Positions 33,843 to 45,433 of a stretch of DNA of 64,000 nt are shown piece after piece; within the stretch, counting starts at the first letter, position 1; each line of letters starts with the position of its first letter. Below the pieces are notes generated by a model, which was not told the DNA's origin, made no database searches, and saw only the letters and a program-made list of their open reading frames with translations. The position numbers and the translations under genes were made by a program. This DNA comes from JAFEDN01 sp963712715 (GTDB lineage Bacteria; Pseudomonadota; Gammaproteobacteria; Coxiellales; Coxiellaceae): NCBI GenBank assembly GCA_963712715.1, contig CAVQJI010000048.1:83720-147719 (forward strand). Direction: 5' to 3'.

Positions 33843-35927
33843 TTATTTTTTCTTAATCACCGCTTCCGCGATATTTGCCGGAGCTTCCATATACTTTAGA
33901 AATTCCATTGTATAGGTTGCTCGCCCTTGACTCAATGAACGCAAATCCGTGGCATAGCCGAACATTTCAGCTAAGGGAACTTCCGCATTGACTAATTTTC
34001 CGGCAGGACTCTCATCCATACCCTGTATCACGCCGCGGCGCCGGTTAAGGTCGCCCACAACGTCACCCATATAATCTTCAGGCGTGACCACCTCTACTTT
34101 CATGATCGGCTCTAACAATACCGGGCTGGCTTTCAGCGCGCCCTCTTTAAAGCCAATCGAACCGGCAATCTTAAACGCCATTTCGCTGGAATCCACATCG
34201 TGGTAGGAACCCTCAAATAAGGTCACTTTGACATCTACCACTGGATAGCCGGCAAGAATACCATTTTCCATCTGCTCTTGTACACCTTTTCCGACAGCTG
34301 GAATGAATTCTCTCGGAATCACGCCGCCAACCACAGCATTGACAAATTCAAAGCCCGCGCCCCGCTCCTGGGGTTCGATTCGCAACCAGACGTGACCATA
34401 CTGACCACGGCCGCCGGTCTGACGAATGTACTTGGATTCGTGTTCGATGGACTTACGGATAGTTTCGCGGTAAGCAACCCGAGGTTTACCGACATTCGCC
34501 TCGACTTTAAATTCGCGTCTCATCCGGTCCACAATAATTTCCAGGTGTAATTCACCCATGCCTTCAATAATGGTTTGGCCGGACTCAGGATCGGTATGTA
34601 CTCTGAATGAAGGATCTTCGTGAGCCAGTTTGCCCAAGGCAACGCCCATTTTTTCCTGATCGCCTTTCGTTTTCGGCTCAACCGCAACGGAAATGACGGG
34701 ATCAGGGAATTCCATTCTTTCTAAACGGATCAGATGATCGGGGTCGCATAAGGTGTCGCCAGTGGTGACATCTTTTAATCCCACGCAGGCGGCAATGTCA
34801 CCGGCGCGAACTTCTCTGATTTCTTCACGGGTATTGGCGTGCATTTGTAAAAGACGGCCAATCCGTTCTTTACGGTTTTTAACCGTGTTATAAACCGGGT
34901 CACCGGATTTCAATATTCCTGAATAAACGCGAATGAACGTCAGGGTGCCCACATAAGGGTCGGTCATAATCTTGAATGCCAACGCGGCAAAAGGCTCTTT
35001 TTCAGAAGGATGACGAACCGCTTCCTTACCACGGTCATCTTCACCTTTTACGGGAGGGACATCCAGAGGACAGGGCAAATATTCGATAACCGCATCCAGT
35101 AATGCCTGCACTCCTTTATTTTTAAAGGCGCTGCCGCAGAGGACGGGAACGATTTCATTAGAGATGGTGCGCTTGCGTAAACCACGCTTGATTTCTTCAA
35201 TGGTTAACTCACCGGATTCGAGGTATTTTTCCATCAGCGAGTCTTCTGCCTCAGCCGCGGCTTCAACCAGTTTTTCGCGCCATTCCTGGCAGCTATCCAC
35301 CATATCTTCGGCGATTTCACGTTCTTCAAACGTCATACCCAAATCATCTTCATTCCAGTATATGGCTTTCATAATGATTAAATCGACGACGCCTTCAAAT
35401 CCTTCTTCCGCGCCAATAGGCAATTGAATAGGCACAGGACGGGCGCCTAACCGTTTACGGATCTGCTCAACACAGAATAAGAAATTTGCACCCGCACGAT
35501 CCATTTTATTGACGAATGCCAGACGCGGCACACCGTATTTATTCGCCTGACGCCAGACTGTTTCACTCTGGGGTTCAACACCGCTGACGGCGTCGAATAA
35601 AGCACAGGCGCCATCGAGCACTTTTAGGGAACGCTCTACTTCGATGGTAAAATCGACGTGTCCTGGGGTATCAATAATATTAATGCGATGCTGGGGGAAT
35701 TGTTTGCGCATTCCACTCCAGTAGCAGGTGGTGGCTGCGGAGGTAATGGTGATGCCACGTTCCTGTTCCTGCTCCATCCAGTCCATGACAGCGGCGCCTT
35801 CGTGAACTTCACCCATTTTATGGGAGACGCCCGTATAAAATAATATACGTTCCGTAGTCGTGGTTTTACCGGCGTCAATATGCGCCATAATCCCAATATC
35901 ACGTAATTTTGTTAAATCTATACTCAT
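33843..35927 (-). CDS. fusA: Elongation factor G
   Basis: Protein of 694 residues, typical EF-G: GIMAHIDAGKTTTTERILFYTG, the switch-I RGITITSAATT, NKMDRAGANF and the five-domain C-terminal part. It drives translocation with GTP. Located between rpsG and tuf as in the str operon. Confidence 0.98.
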   Translation of the reverse strand: MSIDLTKLRDIGIMAHIDAGKTTTTERILFYTGVSHKMGEVHEGAAVMDWMEQEQERGITITSAATTCYWSGMRKQFPQHRINIIDTPGHVDFTIEVERSLKVLDGACALFDAVSGVEPQSETVWRQANKYGVPRLAFVNKMDRAGANFLFCVEQIRKRLGARPVPIQLPIGAEEGFEGVVDLIIMKAIYWNEDDLGMTFEEREIAEDMVDSCQEWREKLVEAAAEAEDSLMEKYLESGELTIEEIKRGLRKRTISNEIVPVLCGSAFKNKGVQALLDAVIEYLPCPLDVPPVKGEDDRGKEAVRHPSEKEPFAALAFKIMTDPYVGTLTFIRVYSGILKSGDPVYNTVKNRKERIGRLLQMHANTREEIREVRAGDIAACVGLKDVTTGDTLCDPDHLIRLERMEFPDPVISVAVEPKTKGDQEKMGVALGKLAHEDPSFRVHTDPESGQTIIEGMGELHLEIIVDRMRREFKVEANVGKPRVAYRETIRKSIEHESKYIRQTGGRGQYGHVWLRIEPQERGAGFEFVNAVVGGVIPREFIPAVGKGVQEQMENGILAGYPVVDVKVTLFEGSYHDVDSSEMAFKIAGSIGFKEGALKASPVLLEPIMKVEVVTPEDYMGDVVGDLNRRRGVIQGMDESPAGKLVNAEVPLAEMFGYATDLRSLSQGRATYTMEFLKYMEAPANIAEAVIKKK

Positions 35928-35933
35928 TTGTTA

Positions 35934-36521
35934 TTACCAACGATAGTGTGCAAATGCCTGGTTGGCTTTGGCCATACGATGGACATCGTCGCGTTTTTTC
36001 ACGGCGCCGCCACGTCCGCCAATAGCGTCCATAATTTCCTGCGATAAGCGTATCATCATGCCTTTCTGGCTACGTTGACCCGCAAATTCCACCAGCCAGC
36101 GCATCGCCAGAGCAACTCGACGTGTTTCACGGATTTCAACCGGTACCTGATAAGTAGAGCCCCCGACACGGCGGGATTTTACTTCGACCACCGGAGTTAC
36201 GTTTTCAAGAGCTTTTCGGAATGCCTTGAGCGCCGCTGACCGGGCTTCCTCGCTATTGCGAATGTTGGCGCTGCTCGCCAGCTTTCTGCCGCCGCCGCTG
36301 CTGCCCTGACCGCCACCCTGTTCACCGCCATCACCTTCGCCATCGCCGCCGATATGACCGACGCTCTTCACCACCAGGTCGAGTGCGCCGTAAACAACTT
36401 TTTCGGCGATTGACTTTTTACCGTGGTTCATCACCGTATTGATGAATTTTGCTAATAAAATGCTGTGGAACAACGGATCCGGGAGGATCTCGCGCCGGGG
36501 AGCTGCTTTTCTTCTTGGCAT
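35934..36521 (-). CDS. rpsG: 30S ribosomal protein S7 with a glycine-rich insertion
   Basis: Protein of 195 residues, longer than the usual 156-179. The ends are normal (MPRRKAAPRREILPDP; VKKRDDVHRMAKANQAFAHYRW). Between ALDLVVKSVG and AFRKALENV there is an insertion of nearly 40 residues (about 56-95) with a Gly/Asp/Ser-rich stretch GGDGEGDGGEQGGGQGSSGGG. The tail stops directly after FAHYRW, without the C-terminal extension of E. coli. S7 starts assembly of the 30S head. The reading frame is maintained, so the insertion is likely real. Confidence 0.97.
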   Translation of the reverse strand: MPRRKAAPRREILPDPLFHSILLAKFINTVMNHGKKSIAEKVVYGALDLVVKSVGHIGGDGEGDGGEQGGGQGSSGGGRKLASSANIRNSEEARSAALKAFRKALENVTPVVEVKSRRVGGSTYQVPVEIRETRRVALAMRWLVEFAGQRSQKGMMIRLSQEIMDAIGGRGGAVKKRDDVHRMAKANQAFAHYRW

Positions 36522-36536
36522 AGCGTTTCTCTTTGT

Positions 36537-36911
36537 TTATTCCTTGGGTTTCTTTTCGCCATATTTGGAACGTCCACGCCGACGTCCAGATACGCCCGCG
36601 GTATCAAGGCTACCACGAACGACGTGATAACGGACACCAGGTAAATCTTTCACACGACCCCCGCGAATCAGCACCACTGAATGCTCCTGCAGGTTATGGC
36701 CTTCACCACCGATATAGGATGTGACTTCCGCGCCGTTGGTTAAACGTACGCGAGCCACTTTTCTTAAAGCCGAGTTGGGCTTTTTGGGAGTCGTGGTATA
36801 AACGCGAGTACACACACCACGGCGTTGCGGGCAGCCTTCCAGCGCCGGAACGTTAGTCTTTTTAGGCTGACTTCTGCGCGGTTTTCGCACTAATTGGTTA
36901 ATTCTTGCCAT
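36537..36911 (-). CDS. rpsL: 30S ribosomal protein S12
   Basis: Protein of 124 residues, MARINQLVRKPRRSQPKKTNVPALEGCPQ. Both streptomycin-determining lysines are present (TTPKKPNSALRKV and GGRVKDLPGVRYH), so this is a wild-type, sensitive-type sequence. It lies 106 bases downstream of rpoC with no clear terminator, consistent with one long transcription series. Confidence 0.98.
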   Translation of the reverse strand: MARINQLVRKPRRSQPKKTNVPALEGCPQRRGVCTRVYTTTPKKPNSALRKVARVRLTNGAEVTSYIGGEGHNLQEHSVVLIRGGRVKDLPGVRYHVVRGSLDTAGVSGRRRGRSKYGEKKPKE

Positions 36912-37017
36912 TCAGTTTACTCTCTCCAAAAACGAATATAATTCTTTCCTGTCCAAGTTGACAGGGTGTGACATTCTAAATAAGCCCTTAGCGGTTGTCA
37001 ACGGGGTTGAGCGAAAA

Positions 37018-40000
37018 TTATTCTTCTTCGCCCGCGTCTCTCTTCAGGGCCTGGCTCAGGGCTTTTTCGGCTTCGGCGGCCATTTCCTGGGAAGTCGGAG
37101 GCGCCGTTGGTGCTTCTACAACTACTTCTATTTTTTTACGCCGGCCTGTGTGATACGCATAACCGGTGCCTGCCGGGATGAGACGACCGACCATGACGTT
37201 TTCTTTCAAGCCACGTAAGTCATCGCGCTTACCTGCCACCGAGGCTCCGGTCAGTACCCGGGTGGTTTCCTGGAACGACGCCGCCGATAAGAAAGAATCA
37301 GTCGCCAACGAGGCCTTGATAAGGCCCAATAACACCGGTTCATAAGTAATCAACACGCCTTTCTTCTTGGCGATCTGGTCATTTTCGATCTCTATACGGG
37401 AACGCATCACCTGCTCGCCTTTGATGAAGGTCGAATCACCCGGATCTTTAATCTCTACCTTCCGCAACATTTGCCGAATGATGACTTCGATATGTTTGTC
37501 GTTGATCTTCACACCCTGGAGGCGGTAGACTTCCTGCACTTCGTCCACGATGTAATTTGCGAGAGCGTTCACGCCCAATAACCGCAATACATCGTGTGGA
37601 TCGGTAGAACCATCGGCGATCACTTCGCCCTTGGTTACGGTCTCACCTTCAAATACCGTAATACGGCGCCACTTCGGGATAAGCTGCTCAAACTTGGTAT
37701 TATCCGGAGCGGTAATAATCAAACGGCCCTTTTCTTTAGTATCCTTACCAAAGCTGATAACCCCGGTAATTTCTGCCAGAATCCCCGCGTCTTTCGGGTG
37801 ACGGGCTTCAAACAGGTCCGCCACCCGCGGCAAACCACCGGTAATATCGCGTGTTTTTGATGCTTCCTGCGGAATACGCGCTAATACATCACCCACTTCG
37901 ACTTTTTGACCGTCCTCTTTGTTGATGATCGTGCCTTCCACCAGAAAGTAATGCGCCGGGACGCTGCTGCCGGGCAGACAAACGTCCTTGCCTTTCTCAT
38001 CGATTAATTTGATCATCGGCCGCAATTCTTTGCCGCTGACACCACGCTGCCGGCTGGCAGTCACCACAATACTGCTTAAACCCGTTAATTCGTCGGTCTG
38101 GCGGCTCATGGTGACGCCTTCCACCAAATCAACCAGGCTTAAACGGCCTCCCACTTCAGTAATAATGGGATGGGTGTGCGGATCCCATTGCGCAACCACC
38201 TGACCGGCCTTGACCGCGCCGCCGTCTTTCACGTTCAGCGAGGCGCCGTAAGGTACTTTATACTGCTCGCGCTCCGCACCGTGAACGTCGTGAACGATTA
38301 ACACGCCGGAACGGGATACCGCCACAATATTGCCTTCGGGCTGTTTGACGGTTTTCAGGTTCTGCAAGCGGATGGTGCCATCGACTTTAACCTGGATATT
38401 GTTGATGGCCGTGGTTCGTGACGCCGCGCCGCCGATGTGGAAAGTACGCATGGTTAACTGTGTACCCGGCTCACCAATGGATTGCGCCGCGACGACGCCC
38501 ACTGCTTCACCGACGTTGACCAGATGTCCACGAGCCAAATCACGGCCATAGCACAGTGCGCAAACGCCATAACGGGTTTCGCAGGTAATGGTCGAACGGA
38601 CTTTGACCGCATCAATATTATGCGCTTCCAGATTACTGATTTCCTTTTCATCCAGAAGAGTGCCCGCCGATACAATTTCTTTTTTCGTCTTGGGGTCGAT
38701 CACTGGATCGGAAAGCACACGGCCTAATACCCGCTCGGAAAGGGGTTCAACGACGTCGCCGCCCTCAATGTGGGGACGCATTTCAATGCCTACCGTGGTG
38801 CCGCAATCGGTTTCGGTCACCATGAGATCCTGAGCAACATCGACCAAACGGCGGGTCAGGTAACCGGAGTTCGCTGTTTTTAAAGCGGTATCCGCCAAAC
38901 CCTTACGGGCGCCGTGGGTAGAGGTAAAATACTGACCGACGGTTAAACCTTCACGGAAGTTCGCGGTAATCGGCGTTTCAATAATACTGCCGTCGGGTCT
39001 GGCCATCAAACCGCGCATACCGGCTAGCTGACGAATTTGGGCCGCTGAACCACGCGCTCCGGAATCGGCCATCATCCAGACGGCGTTAAATGAATTTTCC
39101 GACGCGGAGATTTCCACCATCATCGCTTTAGAAACTAATTCGGTGGTGTGCGACCAGATATCCACGACTTTACTGTAACGTTCGCCGCGGGTCACTAAAC
39201 CCGATGCGTATTGCTGTTCGATGTCGCGCACTTCGTTTTCCGCGCGCGTAATAATTTCGATTTTTTCTTTCGGCACCACCAAATCGTTTATACCGATGGA
39301 AACACCGGAATAAGTGGCATAACGAAAACCGGTATACATCAATTGGTCGGCAAAAATCACGGTTTCTTTCAAACCTAATTGGCGATAACATTCGTTCAAT
39401 AAATGCGAAATCATTTTTTTGGTCATCGGCCGGTCAATCAGACTGAACGGCAGTCCTTTGGGCACGATTTCCCATAATAAAACTCTGCCAATGGTGGTTT
39501 CTACTAATTTAACTTCGTCATTCATCTTCAACCGCACTTTGATACGGGCGTGAATGTCTGCTTCTTTATTCTGGTAGGCGCGGGCCACTTCGTGGGCGTC
39601 GCTAAAAATCATCCCTTCACCCTTGACACCGGCCCTGTCACGGGTCATGTAATAAAGTCCTAAAACCACGTCCTGCGTCGGTACGATAATCGGTTCACCA
39701 TTCGCGGGATGCAGAACGTTATTAGTAGACATCATCAACGAACGCGCTTCTAACTGAGCTTCGAGAGTGAGAGGAACGTGGACCGCCATTTGGTCTCCGT
39801 CAAAGTCGGCGTTGTAAGCCGTACAGACTAACGGATGCAATTGGATCGCTTTGCCTTCCACTAAGACGGGTTCAAATGCCTGAATACCCAGACGATGCAG
39901 TGTCGGCGCACGATTGAGCAATACGGGATGCTCGCGGATCACATCGGCCAGAATATCCCATACTTCCGGTACTTCCATTTCCACCATGCGTTTGGCGGCT

Positions 40001-41244
40001 TTAATGGTAGTCACTAAACCGCGTCGTTGTAATTTACTGAATATAAATGGTTTGAATAATTCCAGCGCCATGCGTTTCGGCAGACCACATTGATGTAATT
40101 TTAACTCAGGACCGACCACGATAACGGAACGGCCTGAATAATCGACGCGTTTACCTAATAAATTTTGCCGGAAACGTCCGCCTTTACCTTTGATCATGTC
40201 GGCAAGAGATTTGAGCGGACGGCGGTTCGAACCTAATATGGCGCGGCCACGACGACCGTTGTCCAGTAATGCATCCACCGCTTCCTGAAGCATGCGTTTT
40301 TCATTGCGCACGATAATATCCGGCGCATTTAAATCCAATAAGCGTTTCAGACGATTATTGCGGTTAATGACCCGACGATATAAATCATTTAAATCGGAGG
40401 TGGCAAAACGTCCTCCATCCAGAGGAACTAATGGGCGCAAATCCGGGGGCAGCACGGGTAATACCGTGAGCACCATCCATTCGGGTTTGTTGCCGGATGA
40501 AATGAAATCATTCATGATTTTCAGGCGTTTTCTTAACTTGGTAATCTTGGTTTCAGAGGTGGTGGTGAATAATTCTTCCTGTAATTTTTTAACGTCTTCT
40601 TCCAGGTTAATTTCGCGTAACAGGCGTTCAATGGCTTCCGCGCCCATTAATGCCTCAAATTCATCGCCATATTCTTCAATAGCGTCCAAATAGGCTTCTT
40701 CAGAAAGAAGCTGGCCTTTATCCAGAGTCGTCATACCGGGATCAACAACGACGAAGGCTTCGAAATACAATATTCTTTCAATATCGCGCAATGTCATATC
40801 CAGCATTAAACCAATGCGCGACGGCAACGATTTTAAATACCAGATGTGCGCGACAGGACACGCCAGTTCGATATGACCCATACGGTCGCGGCGTACTTTG
40901 GTGAGAGTGACTTCCACTCCGCATTTTTCGCAAACCACTCCACGATGTTTGAGCCGTTTGTACTTGCCGCATAAACATTCATAATCTTTGATCGGACCAA
41001 AAATTTTCGCGCAGAATAAACCATCACGCTCGGGTTTGAAGGTGCGGTAGTTGATCGTTTCAGGTTTTTTCACTTCGCCAAAAGACCACGAACGGATATT
41101 GTCAGGCGAAGCCATACTGATTCTTAAAGCATCAAATTCATCAACCGCGTGGTCGACTTTTATTTGTTTTAAAAGATCTTTCAAAGCATTTCTCCCAAAA
41201 GTTGCGTTATTTCCCGCTGAGTACAGCAGGCTAAGTGAGCTCAT
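37018..41244 (-). CDS. rpoC: RNA polymerase beta-prime subunit
   Basis: Protein of 1408 residues in one intact frame (E. coli 1407). It shows the zinc ribbon CLCGKYKRLKHRGVVCEKCGVE, the catalytic NADFDGDQMAVH and the second zinc site CETRYGVCALCYGRDL. It pairs with the rpoB product encoded 31 bases upstream. Confidence 0.99.
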   Translation of the reverse strand: MSSLSLLYSAGNNATFGRNALKDLLKQIKVDHAVDEFDALRISMASPDNIRSWSFGEVKKPETINYRTFKPERDGLFCAKIFGPIKDYECLCGKYKRLKHRGVVCEKCGVEVTLTKVRRDRMGHIELACPVAHIWYLKSLPSRIGLMLDMTLRDIERILYFEAFVVVDPGMTTLDKGQLLSEEAYLDAIEEYGDEFEALMGAEAIERLLREINLEEDVKKLQEELFTTTSETKITKLRKRLKIMNDFISSGNKPEWMVLTVLPVLPPDLRPLVPLDGGRFATSDLNDLYRRVINRNNRLKRLLDLNAPDIIVRNEKRMLQEAVDALLDNGRRGRAILGSNRRPLKSLADMIKGKGGRFRQNLLGKRVDYSGRSVIVVGPELKLHQCGLPKRMALELFKPFIFSKLQRRGLVTTIKAAKRMVEMEVPEVWDILADVIREHPVLLNRAPTLHRLGIQAFEPVLVEGKAIQLHPLVCTAYNADFDGDQMAVHVPLTLEAQLEARSLMMSTNNVLHPANGEPIIVPTQDVVLGLYYMTRDRAGVKGEGMIFSDAHEVARAYQNKEADIHARIKVRLKMNDEVKLVETTIGRVLLWEIVPKGLPFSLIDRPMTKKMISHLLNECYRQLGLKETVIFADQLMYTGFRYATYSGVSIGINDLVVPKEKIEIITRAENEVRDIEQQYASGLVTRGERYSKVVDIWSHTTELVSKAMMVEISASENSFNAVWMMADSGARGSAAQIRQLAGMRGLMARPDGSIIETPITANFREGLTVGQYFTSTHGARKGLADTALKTANSGYLTRRLVDVAQDLMVTETDCGTTVGIEMRPHIEGGDVVEPLSERVLGRVLSDPVIDPKTKKEIVSAGTLLDEKEISNLEAHNIDAVKVRSTITCETRYGVCALCYGRDLARGHLVNVGEAVGVVAAQSIGEPGTQLTMRTFHIGGAASRTTAINNIQVKVDGTIRLQNLKTVKQPEGNIVAVSRSGVLIVHDVHGAEREQYKVPYGASLNVKDGGAVKAGQVVAQWDPHTHPIITEVGGRLSLVDLVEGVTMSRQTDELTGLSSIVVTASRQRGVSGKELRPMIKLIDEKGKDVCLPGSSVPAHYFLVEGTIINKEDGQKVEVGDVLARIPQEASKTRDITGGLPRVADLFEARHPKDAGILAEITGVISFGKDTKEKGRLIITAPDNTKFEQLIPKWRRITVFEGETVTKGEVIADGSTDPHDVLRLLGVNALANYIVDEVQEVYRLQGVKINDKHIEVIIRQMLRKVEIKDPGDSTFIKGEQVMRSRIEIENDQIAKKKGVLITYEPVLLGLIKASLATDSFLSAASFQETTRVLTGASVAGKRDDLRGLKENVMVGRLIPAGTGYAYHTGRRKKIEVVVEAPTAPPTSQEMAAEAEKALSQALKRDAGEEE

Positions 41245-41275
41245 ATGCCCCTTTAAAAATAGCTGCGCATCTTAA

Positions 41276-44200
41276 TTATTCACTTTCTAAAGTAATATCA
41301 ATTCCTAACGAGCGGATTTCTTTTACTAACACATTAAAAGATTCCGGCATGCCTGCATCCATTTTGTGGTTACCGTCAACAATGTTTTTGTACATGCGGG
41401 TGCGTCCGTTGACGTCATCGGATTTGACGGTCAGCATTTCCTGTAAAGTATAAGCTGCTCCGTATGCCTGGAGCGCCCAGACTTCCATTTCCCCAAAACG
41501 TTGTCCGCCGAACTGCGCCTTACCGCCTAACGGCTGCTGAGTAACCAGGCTGTAAGAACCGGTAGAACGTGCGTGCATCTTGTCATCCACCAGGTGGTTG
41601 AGTTTAAGCATGTACATATATCCCACCGTAATCAGTCGTTCAAACGGTTCACCGGTACGTCCGTCGATCAGTTTGGTTTGACCACTTTCCGGCAATCCGG
41701 CCAGTTTTAGCAGTTCGCGAATTTCCGCTTCACTAGCGCCGTCAAACACCGGGGTGCTGATCGGTACTCCGCCTTTGAGGTTTTCAGCCAGTTCATAGAC
41801 TTCGGCGTCGCTTAATGTGCTGGCATCGATTTTATGTTCCTTACTGACGCCATACATCGGCGTTATCAATTCGCGTAATTTCTCGGCGGTCGGCTGTTGT
41901 TGCAGGAGGTCGCCAATTTTCTTGCCTAATCCTTTTGCCGCCCAGCCAAGATGAGTTTCCAGTATTTGCCCAATGTTCATACGGGACGGTACGCCGAGCG
42001 GATTTAACACGATATCCACAGGAGTACCGTCTTCTAAATACGGCATGTCTTCAATCGGGACAATCGTGGATATCACGCCTTTATTGCCGTGACGGCCCGC
42101 CATTTTATCACCGGGTTGTATACGCCGCTTGACCGCGAGGTAAACTTTGACAATTTTAATGATGCCGGGTGCTAAATCATCCCCTTGGGCTAACTTTTGC
42201 CGTGCGTCTTTCAGCCTGTCGTCGCGTTCTTTGCGCAGATTTTTATACGCATCCTGAGCGGCTTCGAGGCGCTGATGGATTTCTTCATCGCGGATGCGAA
42301 TATCAAACCATTTATCATGCGACAGATCATCCAGATAAGCTTTAGTGATTTTACTGCCCGCTTTGAGCTTCGCCGGGCCGCCTTCGACGACGTTGCCAAT
42401 AAGTACTTCTTCCAGGCTGAGGAATAACGCTTCTTCACGAATACGCAATTCATCATTGGAATCTTTTTGCAGTTTGGCAAATTTGGCTTCTTCAATTTCC
42501 AGCGCACGGGCGTCTTTCTTCATGCCTTCTCGGGTGAATACATGCACGTCAATCACTGTGCCGTTCATACCGGAGGGAACCCGTAATGAGCTGTCTTTTA
42601 CGTCGGAAGCCTTTTCTCCGAAAATAGCCCGGAGCAGTTTTTCCTCGGGCGATAATTGGGTTTCACCTTTCGGAGTCACTTTACCCACCAAAATGTCGCC
42701 GGCATCCACTTCCGCGCCAACGAAAACAATACCGGATTTATCCAGTTTGGCCAGCGCGCTTTCACCAACGTTAGGAATATCCGCGGTGACTTCTTCAGCG
42801 CCTAATTTCGTGTCACGGGCGATGCAGGTCAGTTCCTGAATGTGGATGGTGGTGAAACGATCTTCTTCCACGAGTTTTTCGGAAATTAAAATGGAATCTT
42901 CGTAGTTGTAGCCGTTCCAGGGCATAAACGCCACCAGCAAATTTTGTCCCAGCGCCAGTTCGCCGAGGTCAGTAGAAGGGCCATCGGCGAGGACATCGCC
43001 AACCTCGACCCGGTCGCCGACATTGACAATGGGTTGCTGATTAATACAGGTGTTGTAGTTGGAACGGTTGAATTTAATCAAATTATAAATGTCGACCGCG
43101 CCGTTTTTATCATTCACCGCTTTGGCGTCGGCACGGACCACGATACGCGAGGAATCTACCGAATCGACGACACCAGGCCGTACCGCACTGGCAGTCACTC
43201 CTGAATCTACCGCCACGATTCGTTCAATTCCCGTGCCGACCAAGGGTTTTTCGGGACATATTGTCGGCACCGCCTGGCGCTGCATGTTCGATCCCATTAA
43301 GGCGCGGCTGGTATCATCGTGCTCTAAAAATGGAATCAGTGCCGCAGCGACCGATACCATCTGTTGAGGCGAAACGTCCATGTAATTAATTTTTTCCGGC
43401 AATGCCAGCGTTGATTCATTTTTATATCGGCACAGGATCAAATCACTGGATAAATGACCTTTCGTTGTCGATGGGGCTATTGGCCTGGGCAATGTAGAAA
43501 TCGCCTTCTTCTATGGCAGAAAGGTAATCCACTTCGTTGGTAACGCGGCCATCGATTATTTTCCGGTACGGGCTTTCCAGAAAGCCATATTCATTGGTGC
43601 GCGCAAATACGGACAACGAATTGATTAAACCAATATTCGGACCTTCCGGAGTTTCAATCGGGCAAAGCCGGCCATAATGGGTGGGATGCACGTCACGCAC
43701 TTCAAATCCGGCTCTTTCCCGGGTTAAACCTCCCGGCCCCAGAGCGGAAATACGGCGCTTGTGAGTGATCTCCGATAATGGATTATTTTGGTCCATGAAT
43801 TGCGAGAGCTGGCTGGATCCAAAAAATTCTTTGATCGCTGCTGAAACCGGTTTCGCATTGACCAGATCCTGCGGCATCATGTTTTCAATATCCGCTAAAC
43901 TGAGACGGTCTTTCACGGCGCGATCCACACGAACCAGGCCAACGCGGAATTGATTTTCCGTCATTTCTCCCACGCTGCGTACCCGGCGGTTACCGAGATG
44001 ATCGATATCGTCTACTTCACCTTGACCATCCCGAATCGCCACCAGCACTTTCAGTACCGCAACAATATCTTCTTTAGACAACACACCCGGTCCAGTCAGC
44101 TCTTCTCTGCCAACACGGCGATTAAATTTCATTCGCCCCACCGGCGATAAATCATAACGGTCAATCGAGAAAAATAGATTATTAAACAGGGCTTCAGCCG

Positions 44201-45394
44201 CATCTTTAGTGGGTGGCTCACCTGGGCGCATGATCCGGTAAATTTCAATCAACGCTTCGAGTTGATTGCGGGTGGTATCCAATTTTAAGGTATCTGAAAT
44301 ATAAGGTCCGCATTCAATTTCATTGATATAAAGCGTTTTAATGGATTCAATGCTGGCTTTTTTCAACTGATTAATTAAATCCTGAGTAACATCCTGGCCA
44401 GCTTGCGCCAGAATTTCACCCGTTATTTATCAACGACTGCTTCGGCGATAACCTTGTTGATAAGATATTCAACAGGCACTTCCAGTTCGGTTAAACCCGC
44501 TTTTTCCATCTGGCGAACATGGCGCGCCGAAATGCGGCGGCCCATTTCGATAATGATTTCGCCTTTTTTGGTTTGGATATCCGTGACCGCTAATTCTCCG
44601 CGCAAACGCTTGGGAATGAGATCTAAAACGATTTTATCTTCCAGTAAATGAAAAACATTGGATTCATAGAAAATCGCCAAAATTTCTTCGGTATTATAAC
44701 CCAAGGCTCGCAAGATGACCGTTGCCGGCAATTTACGGCGGCGGTCGATACGCACAAAAATGGCGTCTTTGGGATCAAATTCAAAATCAAGCCAGGAACC
44801 ACGGTAAGGAATAACCCGGGCGGAAAATAACAATTTGCCCGAAGAATGGGTTTTACCTTTATCATGCTCAAAAAATACACCCGGAGAACGATGTAATTGC
44901 GAAACGACCACTCGTTCCGTGCCATTAACAATAAAACTGCCGGTTTTAGTCATCAGGGGGATTTCACCCATGAAAACTTCTTGTTCTTTAATATCTTTAA
45001 TAACGGGATTATCGAGAGATTTTTCTTTATCAAATACGACCAACCGCATTTTAACGCGCAAGGGTGCGGCAAAGGTGGCGCCGCGTAAACGGCATTCCTG
45101 AACGTCAAACATAGGTTCGCCCAGTGAATAACCCACGTATTCTATTTGCGCATGACCGGAATAGCTGGTGATAGGAAATACGCTTTTAAAAGCGGCGTGT
45201 AACCCCACTTCCTTCCGATTATCGGCACGTACATCAGCCTGCAAAAACTGCTCATAGGAGTCCACTTGCATGGCCAGCAGGTAAGGAACGTCCAGTACTT
45301 CTTCTTTTCCCTTACCGAGCCTGAGTCTAATGCGCTTTTTTTCAGTATTCGATTTTACGGTATAAAGATTTTCAGTTTTGTGCTTTGCAGCCAT
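41276..45394 (-). CDS. rpoB: RNA polymerase beta subunit, frame interrupted twice
   Basis: Three frames together make a complete beta subunit of about 1372 residues. Part 1 (45394 to about 44425, from MAAKHKTENLYTVKSN) ends after EAVVDK; restoring one missing base near 44424 continues with TGEILAQAGQDVTQDLINQL. Part 2 runs to AQANSPIDNE, where one extra base near 43460 must be skipped to reach GHLSSDLILCRYKNES. The rifampicin region (SQLSQFMDQNNPLSEITHKRRISALGPGG) is wild type. The two indels cancel in length. Probably sequence errors. Confidence 0.93.
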
Positions 45395-45433
45395 GAAATA
45401 CCTCGTTATTTTTAAAGGCAAAAGGCAAATAGA

